A stretch of 64,000 nt of DNA from Sclerodactyla briareus. Its lineage: Eukaryota; Echinodermata; Holothuroidea; Dendrochirotida; Sclerodactylidae. Position numbers and translations under genes: made by a program. The stretch's first letter is position 1. Each line of letters begins with the position of its first letter. The notes under the pieces are model-generated. The model was not told the origin of the DNA and did no database searches. It saw nothing but the letters and a program-made list of their open reading frames with translations. Positions 47,420 to 59,000 of the stretch are shown here, piece after piece. Location of the stretch: positions 806,001-870,000 of the forward strand of contig JAODTK010004999.1 in the NCBI GenBank assembly GCA_026419785.1, written 5' to 3'.

Positions 47420-47870
47420 GGTTTGTGGGTGGGGGATTCGATTGTTGGTATGTTGACAGGAATTTCGTCGCATAGATAAGCTGAGGCGTACGCGCTTTTT
47501 GGGCTGCCGGGAGCAAGGGTGGAGGATATAGTGAGAGGGTAATAGGATCGGGGAGAGGAGGTGGTGGTGGCGAGATAGGCACTAAAATCTACGGGGGGGT
47601 TGGACAGGTCAGGAAGTTCTAAGATCACGATTACGTGAAATGCTGGGCAGGCTGAAGTACACTAGGTTGAAAGTCGCGAATTTGCGGGCATTCTGACTAG
47701 GTTTGTCGGTCGTGTCTGTTGCAGGTTAGGACGGTACGGGTCTCAACAGTGGTAGAATTAGAGTGCGCTGCGCAGGGCCGTTCAGTTTGGGTGTTTCATG
47801 TTTCTGGGGAAGGAGGATCTTTTCGCTAGGATGGTCTTCACCTTAATGGGGCAGGGGCTTCAGTGTGCAG
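47420..47870 (+). pseudogene. CR1 ORF1 remnant with esterase-like domain
   Basis: WVGDSIVGMLTGISSHR at 47423 carries the GDS nucleophile block of SGNH/GDSL hydrolases. After a stop comes ALFGLPGARVEDIVRG, the LPGARVxDI block typical of CR1-family ORF1. Near 47795-47850 lie WVFHVSGEG and DGLHLNGAG, the DGxHLN block holding the catalytic Asp and His. Frames shift between the blocks. In CR1 elements this domain is thought to act with the RNP or membranes; the exact role is not settled. The proline-rich minus frame over the same DNA is an artefact of the G-rich strand. Confidence 0.7.
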
Positions 47871-48009
47871 GCAAGTGGGTAAATGTTGCGTGGAAGGAGT
47901 GTAACTAAATTGGGGGCGAGGGTCTATGGTGTCGCTAGTAGGCTTACTGGCAGGTTGTTAATAGTAAGCATCGCAGTGGGAGGTCGGGCGAGGTCAACAA
48001 TGGCGAGAG

Positions 48010-48540
48010 ATATGTTAGCCAGCTGACTTTTTCCTGTGCTAATGTTCAAAGTATCAGGAACAAGTTGATGAGTGCAGATTTAGTCAGGAATGCACGCGAA
48101 CGTCAGTGTTTAAAACAAAGGAAAGGGGGGTTTCCCGGTTTTTTGGGGTTGAACAGTGATATTTCCAAGCCGAAGTTAACCTTCCTGGTTATGTTGTTAT
48201 AGGCAAGAAGATAGGACCGATACTTCCGTGCATTGGTGTGTGAGTTTTGTGTATGTGAGGTCTGACATTGAATAGTTTTGAGAAGGCCAGAATTCGGGTA
48301 TTCCCAGTTCTTATTAGTTGGCTTTGTGTACGTTCTCCAAATGCTGAACAAAAAACTCTTTTTTCCGACATGCTTTCGAAGTTATAGGAAGAGTACACTC
48401 ATTATGGGTGATTTCAATTCTCCAGATATTTCTTGGTCTGATGGGACTAGTGGCAGTCATGGATCTGGCCTTTTCAATGTCAGCCAGGATTGTTTCCTTT
48501 TCAGCATGTCCATTTCCTACCAGAAAGCATAATATTTTGG
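48010..48540 (+). pseudogene. CR1 ORF2 endonuclease domain remnant
   Basis: LTFSCANVQSIRNKLMSAD near 48025-48080 is the N-terminal xNxxSLRNK block of APE-type LINE endonucleases. LIMGDFNSPDISWSDGT at 48395-48450 is the GDFNxPxIxW block, containing the conserved Asp and Asn. The middle, with the catalytic Glu block, could not be followed in frame. The endonuclease nicks target DNA to prime reverse transcription. Confidence 0.7.
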
Positions 48541-48779
48541 ATTAGTTTTGAGAAGTGATCAGATTCTGTAGATATGCAGAGGGAGCTTGGTAAGCCGGTG
48601 CAAGTGATCACATATTTTGCTTTAAATGTGGATCTTCCGTCAATATCCCACAGAGTGTAGAGCTTGTTGCCTTGGTTTCGCGGAAGGCCAATGTCGCTGG
48701 CATTTCTAGGTTTTTAGCGAAATAGATGGGCGTAAATTGTTAGAACTACGAATGCGGTTGACTCTGGAATGTTTCATGA

Positions 48780-50135
48780 AAAGGTTAACGAGGTTAGAAA
48801 AGTTTACGTTCCTTGGAGGAAATGTTGCAGTAAGAACAAGCTTATTGGATGAATAGGGAAGTTTTCATGGCCATCAAACGTAAGCAACATTTAAGGCGAC
48901 TTCATCGTTCTTCTGGGTCAGTGTCTGATCTAGCGCATTGCAAAGTTCAGCAAAAGCTGGTCAAACGTTTTTAGTTTCTGGTGCTAAACTTAATTTTGAG
49001 AGGCAGATTGCCTCTAGTATCAAAGAGAATCCTCGTGCATTCTTCTCTTATGTGAGGATTCCGACTCGGGTAGTACAATTAGCGATAGCCAGGAGATGGC
49101 TAAGGGTTCTCATAATTATTTCTCGTCTGTTTTTACTTATGAACTTGGCTAATTTTGGTGACCTAGTTGTCGGGTTCTCTTCTTCTGCGCATAGTATTGG
49201 TAATATGGTGTGGCCTCGCCTCTGGTTTAGTAAAGGAGTAAACTGCAGAAGCGACAAAAGTGATAAAGCTCCTGGTCGTGACGGAGTTTATCCTTCTTAC
49301 TAACCCTTTGCCGACGAGTTGTCTGTTCCATTAGCTCTTTATTTCAATAAGACTCTGCAAGGTATTGTCCGGATGATTGGAGGAGCGGAAATGTTTCTCC
49401 TAGTTCTCAAGAAAGGTAAACTGTCTCTTTTCCTTCCTTGTAAATTAAAGTGCAGTCCATCTTCTAGTGTTGTCCTGCCAGGTATGGAATCAAATCATCG
49501 GGTTCATATTGTTGATTATTTCAATGAGCATAGTACCTGATTCAGGGACTTCTCAGCATAGTTTTAGGAAAAATTGTCGTGGTTTGACTAATCTCTTGGA
49601 ATTTTATGGAAGATGTTACAAGTACTGTTGACAACGGCAATGCTATTGATATAATTTTTCCTGGACTTCAGAAATCTTTTGACAAGTTCCTCCTGAGGCG
49701 TCTCTTGCCTCAAGTTGGGGAGAGCTTTGGCATTGAGGGAAATGTCCCCTAGTGATTCGTGATTGGCTTTCATAATAGGTGAACACGTAGTGGTCATAAT
49801 GGGGCGTTCTTCTGCTTGGCAGAAGGTCACTAGTGACGTTCCCCAGGGATCGGTTTCTTGGACCGTTACCTTCTTTCTGGTGTATATTGCAACCTTGAAG
49901 GTTTCTGTTCATTCCAGGGTTAAGAAGTTCGCGACGATACCAGTTGTATCGGGAGGTCGTTCGAATGATGATGCTGAAATTGTGTTCAAGAAGGGATCTG
50001 ATATAATTTCCAAATGGTCTTCCGACTGGCAAATGTTTTTCAATGTCCCGACAAGTGCAAAGTTATGCATGTTGGTTTTCACAATCCCAACGCTTCCTTC
50101 AATTAAATGGCCAAAATATGCAGAGGTGATTTCAG
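48780..50135 (+). pseudogene. CR1 ORF2 reverse transcriptase remnant
   Basis: Recognisable blocks are YVPWR and MNREVFMAIKRKQHLRRLHR (48810-48905, linker), DKAPGRDGVYP (49262-49294), ALYFNKTLQGI (49335-49367), QHSFRKNCRGLTNLLEF (49552-49602), a DFQKSFDKVP-like block (about 49665-49695), VTSDVPQGS (49825-49851) and ISKWSSDWQMFFNV (50003-50044). The catalytic FADD box at 49928 lacks one base. The order is complete for a CR1-type RT, but the reading frame changes repeatedly. It belongs with the C-terminal part resuming at about 51645. Confidence 0.8.
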
Positions 50136-50141
50136 AACCAG

Positions 50142-51645
50142 AAAGCCAAAAGGCTTAGTGATTCCTTGACACTGGGATAAATGGGACATTGTGCAAGCTC
50201 TTCTATGCAGGACATGACATTTCTCACAGATTTTCCATTTTTCCACCAACAACAATTGACACCATTTCGACAAAACATAGGGTTCCTGATCTCTCTTGTG
50301 AGAAGACTAACACACTAAATTTCAACTTGATCAGATCCAAGTCATGCTCGACTTATCCTGTTTGCCTCTGACCTGACCCCAAACCAACATAGGGGGTTCC
50401 TGTACTCCCCATAAAGAAAACTACACACCAAACTACAGCTTCATCACAGCGGACTGCTGTTCTGAACTTATCGTGTTTACAAGGATCCCACCCTTTTGAC
50501 CTCTGGTGACGCTCAAACAATAGGGATCATGTCTAAATATGGGAACCACCATACCAATTATGAGCTTCACCAATCAGTTGGGGTCGAGTTTAGGTTGTTT
50601 TACAAGCCAGAATTGGACAAAACATCAAGTTTTGACAATTTCCTAATTCTCTCAAAAAGGTCCCCAAACAACACCAAAAGTAATAGGGTTTCTTTGTACT
50701 CTCCATTATAAAGCTACACACCAAAATACAGCTTGATCGGGCCAACTGTTTTTGAACTTATCATGTTTACATGATTTCAGACTTTGAACGTCTGGTGACC
50801 CTCCATACATTTGACCTGACCCCAAAACAATAGGGATCATGGTACTAAAATATTGGGAACACCATACCAAGTATGAGCTTCATATCCATGCAGGTGGTGT
50901 CGAGGTTAAGGTTGTTTACAAGCCAAAATGGACAAATATCAATTTTTTCTATTTCTAAATTTTCTTTTGTTTTTCTCGTCCAAAAAAATGACCCCAATCA
51001 AACCAAAACAGAATGTTTCCTGTACTCCCCTTAAAGAAGCTACACACCAATTTCAGCTTGCTCGGACCAACGTGACTGTGTTGACTATCGTGTTTTACAA
51101 GGATTTCAGACTTTGACCTCGGTGACCTCAGATGACCTTTGACCTGACCCACAACAATGGGATCATGTACTCATCATGAGGACAACAACCAATAATAAAC
51201 TCACAAATCATCCAGGTGGGGTAGTGTTATTGTGTTTACAAGCCAATTGGCCAAAATATCAATTTTCGACTATTCCCCCTATGTCTCCCAAAATGACCCT
51301 CATCACAACACCCAAAAAATAGGGTTCTTGTTACTCCCCATAAGAAGCTACACACTAAATTCAGTTTGATATCGGACCAACGGTTTTGGACTTATCGTGT
51401 TTACAAGAATTTCAGACTTTGACCTCTGGTGACCTCAGATGACCTTTGACCTGACCCCAAAACATAGGGAATCATGTACTCATCATGGGGAACACACTAC
51501 CAATATGAGCTCATCCATCCGGTGGGGTTCGAGTTAAGGTTCACAACAAAGCGTCACACACCTACACACACACACACATACACACACACACACACACTTA
51601 CAACACATAACGACATGACCTCATAGATTCCTCGACTTTTGTTCA
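50142..51645. repeat. ~300-bp TGACCT tandem block inserted in the CR1 ORF2
   Basis: About four units repeat the order TAGGGTTCCTGTACTCCCC, AAGAAGCTACACACCAAATT, TTATCGTGTTTACAAGGATT, TGACCTCTGGTGACC, GGGATCATGTACTCATCATG and TGAGCTTCA. Anchors lie at about 50383, 50676, 51008 and 51315, i.e. every ~290-330 bp, with a diverged unit before. The block starts with AAAGGCTTAGTGATTCC, which also heads family A at 814, and ends in a CA microsatellite (51554-51598). GATTCCTTGAC at 50160 and GTTCAAGGAATC at 51641 are inverted copies of each other. CR1 text is continuous across it (about 50135 to 51645), so it arrived after the LINE. Confidence 0.75.
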
Positions 51646-52250
51646 AGGAATCAAAAAAGACCTTGGGGTTTGTTTTGATTCTTCTTTGAAACCTTCCCAA
51701 GCAGTGTGCCGAACTGCTAGAAGAGGTAATTGGATTCTTGGCTTGATTAGACTCACTTCAGTTTCCTGATAATGATATTGTTGTCAGGCTGTTTGAGAAC
51801 TGGTGAGACCGCACCTGGAATATTCTGTACAAGTGTGGAATCCCAACTTTGCAAAAGACAAGACGGTTATTGAAACGTCCAGCGTAGGGCAACTAGAATG
51901 ATTGAATGTCTGAAAAATTTATACGAGGAAAGATTAAGGCGTCCGTCTAACTACCATGAGCGAGGCGAATTCGGGTGAACTTGATCCACGGTTTTCAAAA
52001 TTGTCAATGGCCTCGATGGCCGTCCTTCCAATACCTCTTTGAATTTTCCAATGTTACTGAAATAGAGGCCACTGTCTCAAGCTTCGTGGCAAGCGATGAA
52101 TTGGACCATCGTAAATATTCTTCTCGCAGGAGTGAGCAATGAGTGGAATTGATCTTCCTGAAAATGTGGTTCTATTAAGAGTGGTTGAATGCGTTCAAGA
52201 ACAGTCTTGATTTATTTTTCAGGTATCACGGGGGGGGGAGAATTATTTAG
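51645..52250 (+). pseudogene. CR1 ORF2 C-terminal remnant (resumes after the repeat insert)
   Basis: KKDLGVCFDSSLKPS at about 51650-51695 is the EKDLGV block normally following the KCKVMHVG block. Further on are RRATRMIECLKNL near 51890-51920 and YEERLRRPS-like text, then a VNAFKNSLDLFF-like block near 52185-52225. Both the order and the 3' trailer match the 39.1-39.8 kb copy. Confidence 0.75.
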
Positions 52251-52345
52251 TGTTTGGTCATTTTCTTTCCTGGGATGTTGTGGCTCCGGGGTCGTTTAGA
52301 GGATTTTGTTCTTCCTGACCCTTATCCCTAACAAACTAAACTAAA

Positions 52346-55199
52346 ACTAAACGGAGTTCAAAGGACAAAAGCTATCTGGATCCCAATCAATTCTCTCATT
52401 GAGGAGTGGCTGGTTAATAACTACTCCAAGCCTTTGCTGTATCATCTAGTGCCAGAGCACATTATTTCTCTAAACACCTTCCTCCCAACAACATCCTGAT
52501 TCTTCTAAATAATTTGCTTGCGATCTCTTTGCACCAACACGGGTCAGAATATTTGAAAATAACTGACTTCAGCTACTTTTCATGTAGCATAAATCTTAGA
52601 CTTGCAACTCACTGGCCCGCCAGGTAATGCTCTTTATTGCCACCTGCCTTCCACAGCCTTTTCTTTCCGTTTCTCCTTAATTGCTACATCTACTTCAGAA
52701 TTTCACCACCAGGTGGACAAAACACTTGTTGAAGTTCTCAGTATTTTGCGAAACAGCTGTGCATGAATTCATATATAAGTCATTTGCTATTTACAAGTCT
52801 TGAGCCTAGCTGCATAAAGTCAACATTGACTACAGTATCCAACTTTTCTCTTTCCAATTTTCGAAAATTTGATTTACTGACTGACCATACAACTGTTTTG
52901 ATTTACCTTTGAACCTACCGTTTCCAAAATTGAGGCAATCTTTATTTAATATGTACATTACCAAACACACTGCAATATGCATGACTCAAAGCTACGGCTC
53001 TGAATCTCAAAATTCATAGAATTAAACCGATCAATATATCCAGAAGTTTGGTGCAAACCCCGAAATGAGTAGTAACACAAAGAATCCCAATTTTGGGGGG
53101 ATGGGATTGTAAGTGACGTCCTGCAGAATTATAACAGATCCGAGAAAGAATGCTAAAATTGGCCATCTCATATCGATGGGTTCAGCAGGCAATAGAGTTA
53201 CAAAGGCCACGTGTTTATAGGTAATGATGGGTCTTCAGGTTGACAGAAAAGGTGCTCTTTCAATCACCTCTGTTTCAGCAAAGGGCAATAAATCGTATGA
53301 GGCCTTCTACAGTCATGACCAGGGGGGTTAGCCACTCGGAGTGGTGAGGTGTTCAGCGAGTCATGAGCTAAACTTCAGCCCCCATACATTACATATTTTT
53401 CGAACACACTAAGTTGCACATGACTGATTAGGACCCCCTCAAATATCTTCTGGACTCCATCCCCATCTCTCCAACACGTGGCCTGCACCCATCTTATTGC
53501 ACCATAGAAATTCATGGGATTGGGGAATGGTACGTACACGGTCGTGAAATTGTACGTTAGAAAGAGTGACAGGAAAACTGATGACAGCCAAGGTGGCCAG
53601 CCCACTTTTTTGCCAAAGAGTTTGCAAAATGGCAATAAATGCCATTCATCAATAAATCATTGTTGGAAACCAACCCAAATTCATGCTGGCAACACTTCCA
53701 CATAATGACAATATTTCTATCCATAGGTCAACCCACTTTTTGAGGAAGGATAGTTAGGGACGGAGGGTATGGAGGGTGGTCGCTCAGGTGTAACAACCAC
53801 GTTGGGTCCACTGGTGGCGTAAAAGACCACCCGATTAGCCCCTTGGAAACTGGGGAGAAAAAAATCCACCAAGCATGCAGGGAGGTTATGAAAGTGATGG
53901 GTTGATGCAAGATGAACAAAAAGGAATACAGGAACCTGTGATACGCCATCCGGGGGAAATGAAATGATGACCACGGTCAGAAGTACAAAAGGGAGAACAG
54001 GATTAGGAGGTGGAGTGGTGTGTATGGTTTTCTGGAGTTACACAAGCTGGATTGTCTCATGTTGCCAAATAACTAGACAAGCTTGCTCCATGTATTCAGC
54101 AATGGAAAGATAACTTGGCCCTTCCTTGTTCCGGTGTATGGAGCACACGCAATGTGGACAACTATATCCACCTACAGGTAACCTTGCAAATATTCCATTT
54201 TCTGCGGAGAGTTCAGAGAACCTTGTTAGAGGGACATCAAGATAAAATTGTAGATTTGTTTTGTTTGCTTTTTCGGTACGGTGGAGACGAGGTTGTGTGG
54301 GGTTGTAGATGCAGCGTGTAGCCGGCGATGGATGGGAGGGAAAACTAAGAGATCTTCTCTCATTCATTTGACTGAGCCAGTTCATACACTAAATTGTGGA
54401 CACCATACAAAACACCTCCGTAACACCTACATGGCAGTGAGGGCTATCCACCGAAGATTGGAACACATTACAAAAAAAGGAAGAGGTAAGGAACACTCGT
54501 ATTGGAATGGGGATGAGTAGAGGAAAGTTAGAGAAAACCTGAGGACAGTAAAAGACATGCCAGCATCTCTAAAGGAGAATGGAGGAACCAAATTTTCTGG
54601 GAGGGTTGGTATGGAAAATGATGAAAGTATGAGGAGTATTTGGTTGGTACATCCATGTATCCACAGAAGGAGAAAAAAAAAGTGCAAATAAAGAAGGTTT
54701 GAGGACTCTAACGAAAACCCACTTAGATCTAGAAAAATATTACTGCCGTGTGGCGGACTTAGGTGGGTCAGGATGTGTCTCTATTCTCAAGGACTTGAAT
54801 CAAAAGTTCAATGGACTCAGCTCAGACTCGGACCATAATGGATCCTTCAAAATAGAGGGCTTCACCCTCACCTCATGGGAATTTTATAATGGCAGGTGCA
54901 AGTTATTATTTTTTCTTAAGATGTGTACTTAACCACATTAGGTATGTATGATTAAATTAGTTCTAGAACTCATGTACAATTTTTTTGTTTTTTGTGGTCC
55001 CCCCCAACCCAAATAAATAATAGGAGGCCTATATTCCAACTGGTATATCAAAGGATACTCAGTCACAAAAAAGTTTTAATAAGTGGAACAAACGGGGCGC
55101 AGGCGGGAGAATTCAAAGGTGTTTTCTCTGGTCCAAAAAAAATTTGGAGATGGGAATGATGGAAAATATGAAGGGGGTTGGTACGGGAAAAAAGCTTAC
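52346..55199. other. No recognisable gene
   Basis: The open frames on both strands (up to 115 residues, at 54038-54385 minus) match no family I know. No transposon end or repeat shared with the rest of the window was found. Confidence 0.3.
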
Positions 55200-55290
55200 A
55201 GGAAAAAAAAGGCGATGCCCCAGGGTTCTCGCCTTGGTGCGCGATCAGTGATTCTTCTTTTAGTCACAATGCCAAACAAGTACAGGACAT
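55200..55290 (+). mobile_element. LINE reverse-transcriptase fragment
   Basis: The frame reads MPQGSRLGARSVILLLVTMP, closely resembling the GVPQGxxLGPxxFLLxVND block of CR1-type reverse transcriptases. The same DNA block recurs at 34415-34472, and a protein-level relative is the minus-strand LINE at 44060. Flanking sequence carries no further RT text, so only a small relic remains. Confidence 0.45.
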
Positions 55291-55966
55291 TCCATTGTTG
55301 CTTTTTAATAACCCAATACCTCTTAAATATTTTAACCATTCACTGCCTCATTGACTAAACCCCTTGATCCTACTACTGTACCTCCCTTAAAAACCAAATA
55401 CGTTGCCTGGAGTTCATAGTCCCTTCAGGATTATTGTATTGTCCAAACAATGTCTTTAAAATGGACCCTAAATCTTAATAAAGTTTATGTCCTATATACA
55501 TCAAAGAGTCTGCCCTTTACACATTCTACGTAATTCCATCAACTCCCTCGGGAGGTCACACCCCAACCCCTCTCACATCCCCCTTCTAGAGTTGGAATAT
55601 GCAATTCAATAGGCTTCCCTGGCCCAGAGGCATGAAGGCACTTACGGCTGAAAGATCTTGGACTAATATTAAGTGATACAAGGGAAGTTTACCCCCTTCT
55701 CCCCCCATCGCACACACCAGAGCTACTGCAGTGACACCTGACACCATGATTTGCTTGATAGGTTGCTGGGAGAAGTAACCAAATGACAGGAGGGTTTTTA
55801 CACTTATAGGCAGTGTAGGGGGCCAGAAGAGGTTATGACAAGGTGATGGAAACATCGAGGGGTTAAACAAGCAGGGTTTTGACAAGGATGAAATCTCTGT
55901 GTTCACAGATGGGGGAAGACTATAGGTGAATGGGAATTAACATGCGGAGGGGTTTTGTTGAAATGA
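55291..55966. other. No recognisable gene
   Basis: Nothing recognisable. The minus frame of 106 residues at 55586-55906 has no known relative. Confidence 0.3.
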
Positions 55967-56034
55967 GTAAAACATTTTGTATTGGATAGCCATGCTATAA
56001 TGAGTGATTTCGCATTCATGCTGGTCAATCGGCT
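55967..56034 (+). repeat. Left direct repeat flanking the GC-rich element
   Basis: GTAAAACATTTTGTATTG, TAGCCATGCTATAAT, GAGTG and CATTCATGCTGGT recur at 61063-61122 at about 80% identity, with small indels. It is not found elsewhere in the window. It could be a very long target duplication or a pre-existing local repeat. Confidence 0.6.
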
Positions 56035-59000
56035 CGGGAGGAAAAAGAAGAGCGTTCGGAGGGAGCCGTTAGGAGGGTCCGGAAAAAAAGAGTTTAGCCC
56101 ACGGGATCCGGGAGGCAGGGGGGGGGGGGGGTGGTGGGGGGGAGAGCCGGACTTCCCGCGGCTCGTGGAGCCTCGGAGAGCGATAAGGAGGTCCGGTGAG
56201 AAGAAGAGTCGGGCCACAGCCCCGGAGAGAAGCCGGAAAACGAACCCATCGAGGGAAGAGAAGAATAGGGAGGGAGGAAGAAGAGCCCCCGGCCAAGGTT
56301 CTGAGAGTAGGGATACCGCTCTCGGCTCGGTGAGACGAGTTTCCAGGAGGGGCAGGAAAGAGGCTTGGAGCAGCCGATCTTGCCTCGCAGAGCGCGCCAA
56401 CGAGTCGGCCCGCAGGCTTGGAGAGCCGGGAGGCCGATCCATGACTCAGGTGGGAGCCGTAGAGTGTAGTTTATGTAGGGGCCGAAAAGTCGGTCCATGG
56501 CTGTGGATGGCCTGGGCAGCCGACCCCACAGCTCAGCGGAAGACGAGGTTGGTCGGCGGCATGGAGAGCGGCGCGGCTCTGGTGACTGAAGACGGTTTCT
56601 GGCCAAATCTGGATGGGGGAGGCCGAACCCATGGTTCGGAAGGGCTGGGGGAAAACGGTTCACGGATCCGGAGAGGCCGATCTCCGACTTCTGGAGAGCC
56701 GGGCCTTCGGGCTCTAGGGCCCTAGTGAGGGCCAGCAGGGCAAGGTGGGAGCCCAAACGGCCAGGGGGGGGGGCCTGGGCACGGACAATCGGGTCGTGGG
56801 CACGGCTTGGGAGGCCACACGGTGGCTCCGGTTTGTCCGAGGTACTGAGCAAGGTTGGGGGTTCGGGCGAGGCGTGTCGCCGGTACGGGGCTGGTGGAGA
56901 GGAGGCTCTTCGCCACTTGGGCTGTGGTGGAGACCGGTCAGTGTCGGGAAAGCGCGTTCGGGCGTAGGACTAGTGTTAGAGTGACTTCTTCTCGTTGCGT
57001 CAGTCATCCGCCACTGAGCCTGTCGATGGACTGTCGTTTTGCCCCGTGAGTCCGGCGCAGAAGCTCCCAGGCGATCCGCTGGTCGTCGATTTGTAGAAAG
57101 AAGTTCGGAGGGCCCGCGGGCATAGTCAACTGGAAAACCTGTCCCCTGAGGCGGAAGCCAGGACGAAGCTCCTGCGTCTTGAGGAAGTAGGCGTTCTTCA
57201 GACGACGTAGTTTAGGCCTGGCCCTAAGCCACAGGGTGACCATTCTGCAGACTTCGGTTTAGGAATTGGGGGGGGGGGGGGGGGGGGGAACCAACCTTGT
57301 TGAGGGGCGAAAGTTGCGTCGGGCGTCATACGATGCTTCCATGAGCCTCTTCAGTCAAGTCGGTGGTATTCGCAAGAGATAGCAGATATCTCCGCTGGAC
57401 GGAGTCGGGTTACGGGAGTCTCCTTGAGGGAGTTGTAACCTGGCGGAGCCGCCGCTTCCAACCCCGAACCCCAAAAATCTGGGGGCGAGCGTCGGATGCC
57501 TTCCTAACTTTAAGGGCCGAGCAGGGGGGGGGGGGCCTGCTCAAGCGGCTCCTGAAAACCGATAATCCGCCGGATGGCGGGTACGCTCCCCCTAGGGAGT
57601 GTTTCTCCATAACGAACGTCTCACGGGGGGGCCTACCGGACGCGGAAGAAACGATAGAAGAAGAACCTGGACGGGCAACGGCCCTGCTGGGGGGGCCCAC
57701 CATCTGATCTCCCTGGAGAAAAGGCTGAAAGAAGGTGAGAGTTGCTCCAAGGGAGTGCGCCATGCTGGCTCTGTTATGGGAAAAGCTCCTGAAGTTTCAC
57801 ACCGATTTCCAGTAATTAAGCTTCCCCATGTGAAGGTGACTTTGGACGGGCCTGCGATCCCAAACAGCGTCGGGTTGCTGAAAATCGAAGGGTCCTGCAG
57901 CCTAGAGCAGGGTTCCCCCGCCGTGGGCGCCCGTTGACGGCATGGAGGGTCGGGGTCCACCGCGTTCGGGGGAGGCCTCTGGGGTGTAACGGCATCCGCA
58001 CCGGAAAAAATCCGGTTCGTTCGGCTCCCTCCGCGCTGAGAGTGGCCTCCGGTATCGGACGGGGAGGAGATACGGCACCAAAAAGCGCCGGAACGGGCCC
58101 GATCGGGCACCCTCCGCGCCGGGGAGAGGGCCTCCGGCCCGGACGGAGTGCCACGGCACCCGCGCCGGGCCGGCTGAATCGGCGGCCGGCTATTGGTCCG
58201 TATCCAGCAGCTTCGACTTTTTCCCGGCGGGAGACGAATCGGCTATCCAAGCTGTTTAGACGAGGGGAGGATCTACGGACGACGACGGACCTTCTGGCCT
58301 TGCGTCTTACGTGGTTTGCCCCGGTGCGGGGACCTGCGGCCTCCTGCGCATTGTTCGAGGGACGTGCGGTCCGAGGGAGGATGAAGCAGAGGGAGAAAAG
58401 AAAAGGTCTTTTACCACCGGTGTTTGGAGGGAAATTCTAGGTCTTGGGCCGCTTCTTTCCCAAATCGCTAGGCCGACGTGAGAAGAGGCTGCGCGATCCC
58501 GGACGGGACCTTTTGTGATACCTGCGGGGGGTTCCCGTGGTTGTGCAGCAACCCATGGGACCGTGGCTGCCCCGGCCGGCAATTTGGGTATGAACGCCCC
58601 CACCCGCGGGGGCCGGCTGTCGGCCGGTATCCATCGGGGCCAGACCGGGCCGTTCCGGGGCCTGGTCGAGGGGCCGCCGGGCCCGGATGGTGCACGGCAC
58701 CGGCACCGGACATGGAGGGCGGGTTACCGCAGTCCAAAACCGGAAGGCCACCACGGCCGGGACCCGGTTTTGAGTCGGATCCCTCCGCGCCGGGGACGGG
58801 CCCTGGGCCCGTGGCGGGCGGGGTACGCAAAGGTCCAAACCGAAGGGCTCACCCGGCCGGAATCGGTTGGGTCGGCTCCCCTCCGCGCCCGGGAGGGGCC
58901 CCCCGGCCGTTGACGGGCGGGTTTACCGCATGTCCCAACGAGGCTCCCACCACGGGCCGGACTTTCGGCTGGGGTGGCTCCATCCGCGCCGGGGGGGAGG

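Larger units (their letters stand above)
46990..52345 (+). mobile_element. CR1-type LINE, near full length, broken and interrupted
   Basis: Parts in order are ORF1 with an SGNH/GDSL esterase-like domain (about 47420-47870), an APE-type endonuclease (about 48010-48540), reverse transcriptase (about 48780-50135) and the C-terminal region (about 51645-52250). The 3' end runs CCTAACAAACTAAAC (about 52325-52342), matching the end of the copy at 39.7 kb. The RT runs through all standard blocks but in several frames. At 49928 the FADD box reads TTCGCGACGATACC, one base short. A ~1.5-kb TGACCT-rich repeat block separates the KCKVMHVG-like block from the EKDLGV-like block. Esterase-bearing ORF1 is established for CR1 elements, which supports the clade. 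It is inactive, unless some one-base breaks are assembly error. Confidence 0.8.

Noticed and set aside
47202-47582. 126-residue proline-rich minus-strand frame
   Set aside because: It is antisense to the CR1 ORF1 esterase region and results from a G-rich plus strand.
55982-56852. Overlapping 247- and 252-residue frames on opposite strands
   Set aside because: Both are Arg/Gly/Pro-rich by-products of GC-rich imperfect repeats, with no recognised domain and mutual overlap.
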